This document shows positions 46,501-57,156 of a DNA stretch of 64,000 bases, in pieces. Each line of letters opens with the position of its first letter. Positions within the stretch are counted from its first letter, which is position 1. Where the stretch lies: positions 7,750,001 to 7,814,000 of the forward strand of contig OW051495.1 of the NCBI GenBank assembly GCA_932521035.1, given 5' to 3'. Below the pieces are notes generated by a model, which saw only the letters and a program-made list of their open reading frames with translations, did no database searches and was not told the origin of the DNA. The DNA is from Oscheius dolichura (lineage: Eukaryota > Nematoda > Chromadorea > Rhabditida > Rhabditidae). The position numbers and the translations under genes were made by a program.

Positions 46501-46646
46501 GAAGGCAGAAAAAAGCAATTTGATGATTTTCGACTGCCCACAAATTCATTTTTCAGGCTCTGGAGCAGACAAAGAACGGCAAGAGCGCTCTGTTGAATGT
46601 TTTGATTGGAAAGACGGATTTCCGTGAGGGATCAATATCCGTCTAA
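43532..46646 (+). CDS. 2-hydroxyacyl-CoA lyase 2 (ILVBL/HACL2 type)
   Basis: Thiamine-diphosphate enzyme that cleaves 2-hydroxyacyl-CoA. The vertebrate homologue acts in the endoplasmic reticulum membrane in fatty-acid alpha-oxidation, for example of phytosphingosine-derived chains. ATG 43532 follows a TTTCAG acceptor. The N-terminus is a membrane anchor ([18 protein letters not shown]). Family motifs run in order: [45 protein letters not shown] (catalytic glutamate), [30 protein letters not shown], then the TPP-binding segment [19 protein letters not shown]...VGNDACW. About 640 residues, ending DFREGSISV. Introns are mostly short, with one of about 375 nt near 45081-45455. Highly conserved, so a functional single-copy gene is likely. 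The C. elegans counterpart is, from memory, T26C12.1. Confidence 0.93.
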
Positions 46647-47397
46647 AGAGATGATACGGGTCTACTTCTTCTTCTCCTTATCCGCTTGATCATTCCACTT
46701 TACTTTTTATTGTCACTAAAATCAGCAACTTGCCAAGAGAGACGAGAGACGATAGTATTTATCCTATTCTGTGTTACGTATAGTTGTAGAGTAATATTTT
46801 AAAAGATTATATTAAAAATAAAGCAATTCCCTTTTATCGTTTCCCCTAACATCTGCAGTCTTCTTGGAAATTTCCCTACTAGCCTGACACCTTGTGAGAG
46901 ACTACAGAACCTTTTTGGCATTTTGGCGGCTTTTTTCTCTTTCAAAAACTCCTTCTTGTTATGGCGGAAAGGATGTATGAAATATATCCAGAAATTTCTC
47001 GGATCGTCGAGGAACACTTTGGATTTCTACTTCGAGTCTCATTTTGGAACGGGCGCCTCGGGAACTCATTTGTTCATCATGTTCATGTGCGCCCTTCTCT
47101 CTCTCTCCTATGAGTAAACTGTAAATTCCTTGAGAATTCTTTTCGATGTAACTGTACTATTCACCAGCATTTTCTCTTCTTCTTTTATCCATATAAAGCC
47201 GTACTTCTCCTTTTATTGTTATGCGTTCTCAGTAACTGTTCAACACGCGCGCTACCTTCAATCATGGATTGCTAGCTGGACAAGAAATACAGTCTTTCTC
47301 TCTAATCCACCACTGTATTTTTTGTCCAAGCTACTGTATTTCTTGTCCAGCGAGTCTCTATCCTAGTCCACCACTGTATTTTTTGTCAAATTCTTTT
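46647..47397. other. Downstream of HACL2-type gene
   Basis: AATAAA-like signals occur near 46817. An open frame at about 46962-47117 ends HFGTGASGTHLFIMFMCALL in one reading; I cannot assign it. The fold-back repeat at 47273-47395 is listed separately. Confidence 0.35.
47273..47395. repeat. Fold-back repeat next to Srg remnant
   Basis: GCTGGACAAGAAATACAGT is repeated in perfect inverse as ACTGTATTTCTTGTCCAGC about 60 bp further on. CCACCACTGTATTTTTTGTC also occurs twice as a direct repeat. Likely the end of a small inverted-repeat element. Confidence 0.6.
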
Positions 47398-47796
47398 AGA
47401 AACTCTTCTTAGCACAGCTCTCATGGTAACCACTTTCGTTGTTTACAGTTTTCGGGTGCATTTCTGAGAATTCAATAAAGCAAATTCTTTTAGAAACAAA
47501 GAACAGCTGAACATTCACTTGAGATCAAGCTCCTTGTCTACAGTGTGATCTACTTTCTTATCCAATTTTTTGCTACAATTGATGTTGTAGTTCTGAATAT
47601 CGGCGTCTACTGGAACCTCCCCATTCTTGCCAACATTGGAGCAATGCTCCTTCCCTATGTCTCTGATGCTCTGACCTTCAGCTCTCCTTATATTCTGCTC
47701 TTTTGTAGCCCTACTTTACGGACTCTTCTGAAGAAGATGTTCCTGGGAATGATTAGCAAACACAATGAGGTGTCTGTTGTCACTGTCTTTTATTAA
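47398..47796 (+). pseudogene. Srg-type chemoreceptor, 3' remnant
   Basis: Only the last two exons remain. One reads STALMVTTFVVY (TM5). The last reads EIKLLVYSVIYFLIQFFATID, then LPYVSDALTFSSPYILLFCS and KKMFLGMISKHN, ending at 47796. These match 51898-52337 and 54384-54784. The 5' exons, expected before 47398, are absent, and the fold-back repeat occupies that place. Confidence 0.7.
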
Positions 47797-48122
47797 TTAG
47801 TTTTGCCTTCTCTTTGAAAATGTCTTTGTATCATTAAAAACAATTTTAAAAAAGGAAAAAAGACAGCTACCGTATGTGTTTCGTGTTCCGAACCAGACTT
47901 TGACCGATGGACCCACGTACTCGCTCCGCCGATTAGGATAATCTCATTAGCGCTAAATTTTTCGTCGAAAGGGAAACAGTATAAGTCGGAAGTGAATGAC
48001 ACTCTTCGTAGGCTAAATGATTTATGAGGACAACGCATGAGCAAAAGATTCATTCAGTTTTAAGATTTTTGTAAGCAAATGGCGCTTATTCTTTGTGGTT
48101 TTTTTTTGGAATTCTTACCACC

Positions 48123-48545
48123 GAATTCATAGTGACGATTGGTTATTCTGCCTTCTCCTGTATACTGTAAATACTTGTCGGCTACCTCATAATCAAGAAA
48201 AAGAAGCTCTTTATAGGCTCATACTACAAGATTATCTTGATTGTTTCAGTTGTGGTAAGTTGAAAAGGGCAAAGCAATGACATTCTTAGAATTTATAGCA
48301 TATCACCTATTTCAATTTTCTTATAACCATGCGTATTCCAAGAAATACTCGCAAGGACTGTCTCCATGCCCCAATTGTGTCCAAAATTGGCCGCCCCAAA
48401 CTTCTTTGATTGAATTTCTTCGGCTGTATTTTCAATCTCTTATGAGTTGACTGTCAGTTCCCCATATATTATGCTTTTTTGCAGCCTTCTTTTGAGAGAG
48501 GTTTTGAACAAAATGATCCAAGGAAAGAACATTAGTTTGATTTAA
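48123..48545 (+). pseudogene. Srg-type chemoreceptor, internally deleted
   Basis: Degenerate exon 1 (GYLIIKKKKLFIGSYYKIILI in pieces), then exon 2 start (MRIPRNTRKDCLHAPIVSKIG). A deletion jumps directly to the TM7 end (SPYIMLFCSLLLREVLNKMIQGKN) and stop. Compare the intact genes at 51226 and 53621. Confidence 0.75.
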
Positions 48546-48943
48546 TTTGTGAATTTAATTCTGGTTGAGAAAAAAAAACGCCATAAATTAGACGGGACAC
48601 CTGCTCTACTCAGAGTTGAGTCAAAATTTATTATTTCTGTTCCATGTTCCAATTCCAAATTCATAAAAATAAACTTATCCGAAAGAATGATGTTTCAAGT
48701 CCTTTGAAATCTATAGAAATAAGAATAACAGCCCCCCCCCCCCCCATCGTTACATTTCTTCTCCTTTTTCCTATAACCAATCTTCTTCTTATAATTTACA
48801 CTCGTGTTTTGATGTAAGAAACTCTGAGAATGACTATGGAACAGGGAATCTGCTCCTCGTCATAATTACCCCTGTCATTTGGTTGTTTATATGTATTTTT
48901 TCTTTCTCCTCTTCTTCTTTAGATTGCCTTTTCCAGATATAAT

Positions 48944-50415
48944 ATGATCACTGCCGAGTTTTATATTACGACAAGTTATTCGATTCTGTCTATCGTTTTA
49001 TATTTCCTGGTAATCTATCTCATAATCAAGAATAAGAAGGTTTTTAATAGTTTCTATTATAATATTATCCTGATTGATTCGATCATTGTAAGAGATTCCT
49101 GTTATATTCTTTTAAATTTCAAATATTCAGAATATGTACACTTACTTTAATTCTCTAATAGTCCTGCGACTTCCCATAATCACTTGTAAGGAATGTCTTC
49201 TGGCCCCATTGATGTCCCAAATTCCCGGGCTGAACTTCTTCGGCTGCATGTACATTCACTTAGCTTATGTGCAATATCTGATGATTCTGTCTCTTACTTT
49301 AAATAGGCTCTCAGCGGTAGCTTTCCCCATGAAATATGAAGCAGTAAGAGGATACCTCTATAATCAATAAAAATAAATTATAGATCTGGAAGCGTCTGTT
49401 CTTTTTTCTTATGTTATTCAATTTATTAGGACCATTCGCCGCTACTTATCCATGGTTTATGACTACAGTAACGCTTGCCTATAGTGATCATGCAGATGTG
49501 TTCAAAATAGTCACAAAACCGGTAGGAGCACAATTCCCCGGGCACTATCCAAGGAACAGTATGGGCTCATTTTCGTCTACAGTATCCGGATTAAAAAGAT
49601 CAAAAATGAGCTGAAAATGGCCGTTGCCGGGTATTAAAAGTGGAAAATAAGGCATTTTCAGAAGTTATTTTGAAAAATTGCTTTCCCGCGTTCTAAAATC
49701 TGAAGAAGTTTGCTGCAAAATGGTTTACAGCCAAACGTCATTTGAACGCCTGCGTCGGACGATTTCCGTCACTTTGAAAGCAATTTTCTCATTATTTTGG
49801 AATTTTTATAAAAAATAAATTAATGCACGGTGATCAGCGAATTTTTCTCTACAAAACAAGCCCAACCTGTATTCTACAGCCCATAGTGTCCTTCTAAAAG
49901 CTTCCAGGACATATACGACGCTCAAAATCTGTACCTTATTATTTCGATGGCTGTGCTAACCATTCTGTGCACTGCTATAACTGTGACCACTTTCATTATC
50001 TATGGTTATCGTGTTCGTTTTAGAGAGAGATTTGGTTCAAATGTTTTTTCCAGGCTCCTACAGCTGACCATTCAATTGAAACGCGACTTCTGGCCTACAG
50101 TGTGATCTATTCTGTTATCCAGCTGTTTGCTACCCTTGACGTGGTCGTTTGGATCCCGCTAACTTTTTATTAATTCCCTCTTTTCAGGTTATAATCAATG
50201 TTGGTGTCGATTACCAAATTTCAAGTCTTGTTACTGTCGGCGTCGCTCTTCTTCCCTACGTCTCCGATGCTTTGACCTTTAGCTCTCCTTATATTCTACT
50301 TCTTTGCAGTTCCACTTTGAGAGCTCTTCTGAAGAAAATGATCCTCGGAATTGTGTCCAAACATAATGTGGTTTCTCCAGTTCTCGTCTCATCTCAACGT
50401 ATCACCAACAATTAG
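48944..50415 (+). CDS. Srg-type seven-transmembrane chemoreceptor, copy 1
   Basis: Nematode chemoreceptor of the Srg family. ATG 48944, just after TTTTCCAG. Exon 1 MITAEFYITTSYSILSIVLY, then LIIKNKKVFNSFYYNIILID (TM1-2). Exon 2 has the Srg hallmark LRLPIITCKECLLAPLM and QYLMILSLTLNRLSAVAFP (TM3 with the NR motif). Exon 3 IWKRLFFFLMLFN. After an unusually long intron (about 390 nt) comes DIYDAQNLYLIISMAVLT, then ADHSIETRLLAYSVIYSVIQ and LPYVSDALTFSSPYILLLCS (TM7), ending SSQRITNN. All junctions keep frame when the TM5 exon uses a GTTCGT donor. Intact, and the most diverged of the three complete copies. Confidence 0.82.
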
Positions 50416-51225
50416 CATAAAAGCTGACGGACAAGGCTCGTGATTAACGTTTTTTTTTGTTTGGTTGGATGCCGATAAATGTGAGATCAATTTTAAAAAT
50501 TGGCTTAAGAGTAGCGTGGGGGTAAATTGTATCAATCTTTCCGCGGCCATAATTAACAGGTACAAACTAAATTTGACACATAGTGTTCTGGTCGTTGCTC
50601 TTATTTTCGATACAATTACCATTATACTCAGCTTATCGAGACAGTTAGAACGAGCTATAGAACATGGTGGAAAAGTGGGAAATGAAAAAGTTATTTTTTT
50701 GGCGTCACTTTTTTTGAATGTGGATTTTATCCATCCAAAGTGCATTTTCAAGAATTTTAATTATGATATTCGTGATCAGCACAAAATTCTGGTTCGGATA
50801 GTATAGGTTTCGAGTGATTCTGAGATCCACCGCCGCACAACCCCCTGCGAGGTTGCTCGATTCTTACGGAGAACGCATCATAATTAGTTTATCTTTTACC
50901 AAAAAAAAGTTTTATACGATGAGATGAGCCGATAAGCCTTCCCGGAGCCACGTGGCGAAATAGCCAGAATGTATACCAGGTGGTAAATCTGTTTATAGTT
51001 CTCGTCCCGATAATTCCATTTCCGGGAAATATATCTTGTCAAAACCCAAGTAGGAAATGTTTAGAAGTCAAAGAGTTAGTTGAAGGCGGAACTTAATTAC
51101 GGAACTGATAATTTAACAGAAAATTAGCTATAGCTGTGGCTGTTGTACTCCGCTTGACGGCCAAAGAAATTGTATATTCTTAAATTCTACATGCTCTGTC
51201 ATTTCTCCTCCTAATCTAATGTAAA
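50416..51225. other. Spacer between Srg copies 1 and 2
   Basis: No supported gene. A 113-codon plus-strand frame at 50465-50806 has no introns or motif. The start of the intergenic repeat AAAAGTTTTATACGATGAGATGAGCC (about 50905) recurs in altered form near 52362 and 52745. Confidence 0.4.
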
Positions 51226-52337
51226 ATGATTAAAACAGAATTCCTTATAACTACTAGTTATTGTGTCTTTTCTTGTTTATTGTACGGCCTGGTCAATTAT
51301 TTGATTTTCAAGAATAAGAAGATTTTCTCTGGCTCGTATTACAACATTATTCTAATCGATTCAGCTGTTGTAAGTTCAACGACTGAAAGAAATAAAATTT
51401 TCTTCAAAATTCTCAGAATGTCTGCAGCTACCTAAATTCTCTTATAAGTTTGCGCCTCCCTCGTGACACCTGTAAAGAATGTACCCTCGCTCCAATTCTG
51501 CCCCATTTTCCTGGATTAAACGTCGTCGGTTGCCTTTGGAATCATCTCGCTTATGTACAGTATCTAATGATCCTTTCTCTTATCTTCAACCGATTTACAG
51601 CAATTATTTTCCCTTTGCAATACAAGACGGTATGGTTTTTTCCCTCAATCAGAAACAAGTTAAAATATCAGATTTGGGAACGCCTATTCGCTCCTCTTAT
51701 GCTCTTCAATCTGGCAGCACCATTCATCGTTACCTACAGGTGGTTTGTAGTAGAGGTTTCTATTACCTATTACGAACCAGACGACAGCTTCATGCTTTCC
51801 AGTATTCCGGTAAATTAGAAACAAACGAAAAATATGAAAGATATTTATAGAACCTCTACCCGGAGGTAAATTATTATCTTATTCCATCAATGATTGTCTT
51901 CACCTTTCTTAGTACAGCACTTATGGCGGCCACTTTCATTGTCTACATTCGTCAGGTGAGTTTATTTTTTGACCTTACAGGCTTCTTCACTGTGCTTTCA
52001 GACTCATAGACCCGATGGTTCAACTGAAACGCGACTTCTCGTCTACAGTGTGGTATATTTCTCCATTCAGTTATTGGCCACCGTTGTTATGGTTACTTAT
52101 ATTATGTGTTTTTAGTTAAACTCTCTTTAGGTGATCCCAAATCTTGGTAGCTATTGGAATATTTTATTTCTTTCTACCGTAGGCCAGTTTCTCCTTCCCT
52201 ATATCGGCGATGTCGTAACCTTCAGTTCCCCTTATATTTTGCTGTTTTGTAGTCCTCAATTGAGATCTCTTTTGAAGGAAATGTTTCTTGGAAAAGATAT
52301 CAAACAGACTAGGGTGTCTCGGGTCATCACCATGTAA
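51226..52337 (+). CDS. Srg-type seven-transmembrane chemoreceptor, copy 2
   Basis: Complete Srg receptor. Exon 1 MIKTEFLITTSYCVFSCLLY, with FKNKKIFSGSYYNIILIDSAV. Exon 2 LRLPRDTCKECTLAPILPH and QYLMILSLIFNRFTAIIFP. A 42-nt intron in frame and without a stop precedes IWERLFAPLMLFNLAAPFIV. Later exons: STALMAATFIVYIRQ, THRPDGSTETRLLVYSVVYF, and LPYIGDVVTFSSPYILLFCS, ending SRVITM. About 255 bp (51555-51808) are nearly identical to copy 3, including the small intron. Likely functional. Confidence 0.85.
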
Positions 52338-53620
52338 TTAGAAGACAGACTTCTTTTATGAATAAAAGTTTTAAAAAAATGAGATGAACCCATAGATTTT
52401 TTTCCAGGGTCGTGTGGCACAGATTTCAAAAGGAGACCTCCCAGGGACGTTAGCCATTCTCGCTGAAAATGTTCAATAGTTTATTGCATCATCAACATCA
52501 ACAATAAATACAATTTGATAAAATAGAGGAAATGGATTCTTGTGTTTTGAACTACACCGGCGGCCCCACCCCCTTTTAGAGCGCCGTACTCTTTGGAACC
52601 GCTTCGATTCCGAAAATTGCATTATAATAAATTTCCCCCAGTCACTTTAACGGGGTCGGTAACTTTTTGGCACGGGTCCGAATGGTTACACTCCGGTCCT
52701 CAACATGTAATCTTACAAGTTGTTAGTCTGTCTTTTACCAATAAAAGTTTTATAAAATGAAAGTGCCATGTGGCACGTTTCAAAATGAGATTTCCAATGG
52801 ACTTTAGCGTGCCTGTCCTGGGTTTTAAACACTGGTTTATGGGGAAAATCCTATCTGTCTGTAAGAACTGTCGTCTGTACGGATCGACAGGACAAACAGG
52901 AGAGAAGCAGAACTATTATGAAAAAAGAAGCAAAGCGGTCGGTCTGTCAAAAAATTTCATTGACCGTCGACTGTCGAATTTTTTAAAGCAAAAGGAGCAC
53001 GGAGCTTTGTCGCTGGGAATGAAGAGGATGGGGTAGCGTCGATGGGGATGGGAGGGGACGGGGGAGACGTCGAGGTGGGAGAGGACGGGGAAGCGTCGAC
53101 GGTCTCTTGATAATGTAACCTTGACTGGAAAAGCTTCATGGACCCCGAAGTCCAGCAGTCAAAATTTGCCGAATTCTTCATTCGAACCTTTTTTCGTTTT
53201 TCGTAACGTAAGGCCCCACCCCTTTTCAGAGCGCCGCACTCTTTGGAACCGCTTCGATCCCGATAATTGCATTATAGTTAAAGGGACTGTCAGGGATCTA
53301 TTCTAGCGTTCACGGAGTCCGCGTCATTAAAATAATCAAGAAAATAGGGAAATAGGTTAACTGCTAATGATTAAAGCATTTTCCCGTGCTTTCTCAAAGT
53401 CCGCGAAAACTGGCAGTCAGCCAGATAAGTACTTGACAGGCCCTTTAAACTAACCGACAGTAAAATTCAAGTTGGAAGTAGTATTAGTTGTAAACATTAA
53501 AGAATTAATTGAATACTGAACTTAATTACGGAAAGGTGAAAATTAGATATAGAGCAGTGTAATTTTTTCTCCGTGACTGGCAGTGAAATTGTAGTTTTCT
53601 GACTAGCCTACTACTGCAGA
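52338..53620. other. Spacer between Srg copies 2 and 3 with duplicated blocks
   Basis: Holds the direct repeats at 52563-52628 and 53212-53275, the recurring AATAAAAGTTTTA(T)AAAATGA block (about 52362 and 52742), and a G-rich, GTCGA-punctuated low-complexity stretch at 53035-53102. No gene supported. Confidence 0.5.
52563..53275. repeat. Direct repeat pair of about 65 bp
   Basis: GGCCCCACCCC...CTTTTnAGAGCGCCG, then ACTCTTTGGAACCGCTTCGAT and AATTGCATTATA, at 52563-52628 and again at 53212-53275, about 650 bp apart, with only a few differences. It probably reflects duplication of an intergenic repeat. Confidence 0.6.
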
Positions 53621-54784
53621 ATGATTAACACGGAATTCCTCATAACTACTACTTATTGTATCTTTTCCTGTATACTGTACTGCCTAGTGGGTTACCTCAT
53701 AATTAAGAATAAGAAGATTTTCTCTGGCTCCTATTTCAACATTATTCTAATTGATTCAGCTGTTGTAAGTTGAACAACTCAAAGAAATAACGGAATTTTC
53801 TCAGAATGTCTGCAGCTACCTAAATTCTCTTATAAGCATGCGTCTTCCTCGCGACACTTGTAAAGAATGTATCCTCGCTCCAATTCTGCCCAATATTCCT
53901 GGATTAAACTTCGTCGGGTGTATGTGGTATCATCTGATTTATGTGCAATATCTAATGATCCTTTCTCTTATCTTCAACCGATTTACAGCAATTATTTTTC
54001 CTTTGCAATACAAGACGGTATGGTTTTTTCCCTCAATCAGAAACAGGTTAAATTATCAGATTTGGGAGCGCCTATTCGCTCCTCTTATGCTCTTCAATCT
54101 GGCAGTACCTTTCATCGTTACCTACAGGTGGTTTGTAGTAGAGGTTTCTATTACCTATTACGAACCAGACGACAGCTTCATGCTTTCCAGTATTCCGGTA
54201 AGCTAAAAAAAAAAGATACAGATATACCGTATTATCTCGAATAGAAGCCGGGGGCTTCTATTTTTAGATGCCTTCCCCCTAGGGGGCTTCTATTTTTAGA
54301 TGCCTTCCCCCTAGGGGGCTTCTATTCGAGGGAATACGGTATTCATAGAACCTGTATCCGGAGATAAATTCTTATCTTATTCCATCAATGATTATTATCA
54401 CGTCCCTTAACACAGCACTTATGGCTGCCACTTTCGTTGTCTATATTCGTCAGGTTTGTTTTTTTTTCATCGTAGAAACTGTGCTTCCAGGTCCATAGAC
54501 CCAATGATTCAACTGAAACCCGACTTCTCGTCTACAGTGTGGTGCCCTTCTCCGTCCAGTTATTTGCGGTCGTTGTGAAGATGATTCAATATATTGGTGA
54601 GACTTGGAATATTCCAATTCTTGCTATAATTGGATGGCTTGTCACTCCCTATATCATCGATGCCGTGACCTTCAGTTCCCCTTATATTTTACTGTTTTGT
54701 AGTCGTCAATTGAGATCTCTTTTTAAGGAAATGTTTCTGGGAAAAGATATCAAAAAGACTGGGACTCGGGTCGCCAGCATGTAA
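53621..54784 (+). CDS. Srg-type seven-transmembrane chemoreceptor, copy 3
   Basis: Complete Srg receptor, sister to copy 2. Exon 1 MINTEFLITTTYCIFSCILY; exon 2 MRLPRDTCKECILAPILPN (MRLP instead of LRLP); IWERLFAPLMLFNLAVPFIV; then NTALMAATFVVYIRQ; DSTETRLLVYSVVPFSVQLF; and VTPYIIDAVTFSSPYILLFCS, ending RVASM. In copies 1 and 2 an intron interrupts the TM6/7 region; here the frame runs through in one exon (VVVKMIQYIGETWNIPILAI), so that intron seems lost or was never present. The intron at about 54199-54350 carries a palindromic insertion absent from copy 2. Confidence 0.85.
54223..54342. mobile_element. Short inverted-repeat element (MITE-like) in a receptor intron
   Basis: Termini ATACCGTATTATCTCGAATAGAAGCC and GGCTTCTATTCGAGGGAATACGGTAT are inverse copies with two or so mismatches over 26 bp. 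The interior is a 32-bp unit starting GGGGGCTTCTATTTTTAGAT, repeated twice plus a partial third copy. The matching intron of copy 2 (51809-51849) lacks it, so that is effectively the empty site. Confidence 0.75.
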
Positions 54785-54908
54785 TAATCATTTATTAATG
54801 TCAATAAAAACAATAAAATTTTTAAAGAAAAGCGGACCGAGATATGAACCCGGAAAAGTATAGGCTTGCCATCGTTTCAGGAAAACCTTCAGCTCTCTGG
54901 CAGTCTCT

Positions 54909-56114
54909 TTAAAAGAAGATGTATGACTTGTAAAATCTGGTTGTCGTTGCCCAAATGGCTACTCCGGGAACTTTAATGAATTTGGGGATAAATCGAGCAG
55001 TTTTCTTCCATCCGAGATGATGTAAAGCTGTCTGATGGCATCTAATATTCATGGGAACGTTTACCTGAAAAGGAATTGGTCTTACAGCGATGGGAGAAGA
55101 ACACCTACCGTCGATGTCCTTGTATCCATATTCTGTTCCCATATCAGCTGTGAGTAATATCTTTCCAGTTTTCTTGATTAAATTTGGATTCGACGCCAGT
55201 GCTACCACAGCCTTGCCAGAATACTCGACTGATTCGCCTTCATTGAAATTGAATCCCCGGAACCCATTATCTTGCCAGTGTTTTCATATGATTTCATTGA
55301 CATTTCCGTCTTGCTGGCCAAAGAGAGACAACAGTCACATTTCGATCCTTCAACTCGAGCGCCATATCCTCGGAAAGGCGATCCAGCGCTTGTTTTCCTA
55401 CGCCATAAGGAACATTAAAGATATATCTAAAATTGAAATACTTGAAATGCTGCTAAAAATGGGTTACTGTAATCCTCCAGCTGAAGAGATATTCACAATT
55501 AGGCCGCTCTTCTGCTTGGCCATCATCTTTGCCCCGTAGACGGAACAATAATAATGATTACGAAGTCCAACATTGTTCATCTCATCCCACATCTCCGGCG
55601 GGCATTCATAGAATTTTTTGCCAATGTTCTCTTCGATTGTCTGGAAATAACTGGATTTTTGATCTCTTTTACAGGAAAACGGTTTATAGGCCTGAAATAA
55701 AGAAGAAGAATATGAAGAATTCCTCTTCAGAAGACATGATTTAAAATGTTTTCTACCTTGACTAGAATAAGCGTTGTTGACCAAAATGTCCAGCTTGCCA
55801 TTATTGTCTCTTTCTATCATTTCGAAGAAATTCTTCACTTCTACCATATTTGAATGATCCACAAAGGCCGGAATGCCTTTTCCACCTCTCTCACTAATTT
55901 CTAAAAGTTGTATTACCATTTCATTTGAATTTTACAGACCTTTAGCTGTTTGTTCCAGTTTTGGGAGACTAGGATCTTCGGAAGAGAGACTCGCAGAGGG
56001 CTTTCTGCCAGTGACATAGACAGTCGCTCCAGCTTTACCCAACTGAAGAGCGATACTACGGCCAATGCCGCGAGATGCTCCTGTTACAAGGGCTATTTTG
56101 CCAGCTAGAGACAT
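54909..56114 (-). pseudogene. DHRS1-like short-chain dehydrogenase with frame breaks
   Basis: Short-chain dehydrogenase/reductase closest to DHRS1. ATG 56114. Exon 1 has the NAD(P)-binding [20 protein letters not shown] and YVTGRK; exon 2 DILVNNAYS; exon 3 PPEMWDEMNNVGL, GLIVNISSAGG, and the active-site YGVGK in YIFNVPYGVGKQALDRL. Frame then fails: the segment after LWPA must shift to read KTEMSMKSYENTGKIM, and shifts again to read GESVEYSGKAVVALA, GTEYGYKDID. The junction after NNAYS and the final exon (FIPKFIKVPGVAIWATTTRF) also fit only with one- or two-base adjustments. Residues stay well conserved, so inactivation is recent or the assembly has small errors. If intact it would be a membrane-associated carbonyl reductase. 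Confidence 0.7.
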
Positions 56115-56406
56115 TTTCTGTAAAAGAAATTGAAGGGAATCATATTTGAATGACGAAAAATTGCTATTGAAAGAAAAAGTAAACAGTACAGACTACAGGA
56201 TGGATTACGATTTCAATTACGATTTTTGTTAGCCTTACAAGGGAACCTTTTTAGCTGCCCGTGGATTCCCGTAACAAGACCTAGCGCATTTTGTAGCCTG
56301 TCCAAAACTGTCCTGAAATATGGTTTCAAAAGCTGCAGAACGGTTAAGCGTAACCGTTTGCACTCAACAACCGCTTGGTAAGCAACCGCTTGCGGCAAAT
56401 GAAATG

Positions 56407-56486
56407 TGTCCAAATGGCCGAGTGGATAGTGCATCCGCTTACAAATCTTTTTTCTTTTTTTTCACGTAGGGTTCGAGTCCCGAAAG
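56407..56486 (+). repeat. tRNA-derived (Leu/Ser-like) pseudo-tRNA
   Basis: D-arm-like ATGGCCGAGTGG-TAG and a perfect T-arm-like GGGTTCGAGTCCC, with a long T-rich insert between them and no pairing acceptor stem. It is a degenerate tRNA or the head of a SINE, not a functional tRNA. Confidence 0.55.
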
Positions 56487-56487
56487 C

Positions 56488-56527
56488 AAATCGACTATCG
56501 AGCTCGATTTAGCTCGATAGTCGATTT
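56488..56527. repeat. Perfect 17-bp hairpin
   Basis: AAATCGACTATCGAGCT and its exact inverse AGCTCGATAGTCGATTT flank a 6-nt loop. It starts directly after the tRNA-like sequence, so it may be part of the same element. Confidence 0.7.
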
Positions 56528-57156
56528 CGATTCGATGCATCGTGCATCCCTGATCTGTAGGCAGACGGTTGTCGAGATCAGTCGCGAACTGACTGTGGCC
56601 TTTTTTGAACTTTCCAAACAGCGAAGGAAAAATCGATAAGCGGTAACTTTTCTATTGTCTAAGATATCCAGGTTTCTTGAAGAACTTCATTTTTAAAAAT
56701 CTTTTTTTTTTGCGATTGTTCTCGTTTTTTGCAATTGTTCTTGATCTTTTTTGTGCCTTGAACCATCTTCACAGAACCCAAGCAAGAAAATTGGCTTTGA
56801 CGAATGATTTTACATTCTGTTGTGCACATTTGTACGTGAAAAATTTGACGTTTGCATTGATGGCCCATTTTTCTCTATGGTCGAATTTCTCACCATCAAT
56901 CAATTCGAGCAGCGGGCAGAGGGCAGTGCTCATACTACTGATAAGATTTTTCCCCATTTAGCAGCGAAATTTCTCTTCTTTTCTTTATATAGTAGGTTTC
57001 CTAATAATCTTGATTGAAAACGAGAAACAAAACCTCTGGACCTCTTGATTAGAGCGAAAAATGGCAGAAAACGTTTTTGATCGTATCGAATATTTATTTC
57101 TTACTTTATTTTATACTTGACACATTCAAATTTCAGGAGATTCTTATTTTTGTCCA

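Larger units (their letters stand above)
56115..57156. other. Spacer before the cullin gene
   Basis: No gene supported. It contains the tRNA-like sequence (56407-56486) and the perfect hairpin (56488-56527) listed separately. Poly-T tracts near 56703-56750. Confidence 0.45.

Noticed and set aside
50465-50806. 113-codon plus-strand frame between Srg genes
   Set aside because: No homology I recognise, no introns, AT-rich composition like the surrounding spacer.
54250-54320. CRISPR-like spaced repeats
   Set aside because: The 32-bp units are directly adjacent with no spacers and lie in a nematode intron inside an inverted-repeat element.
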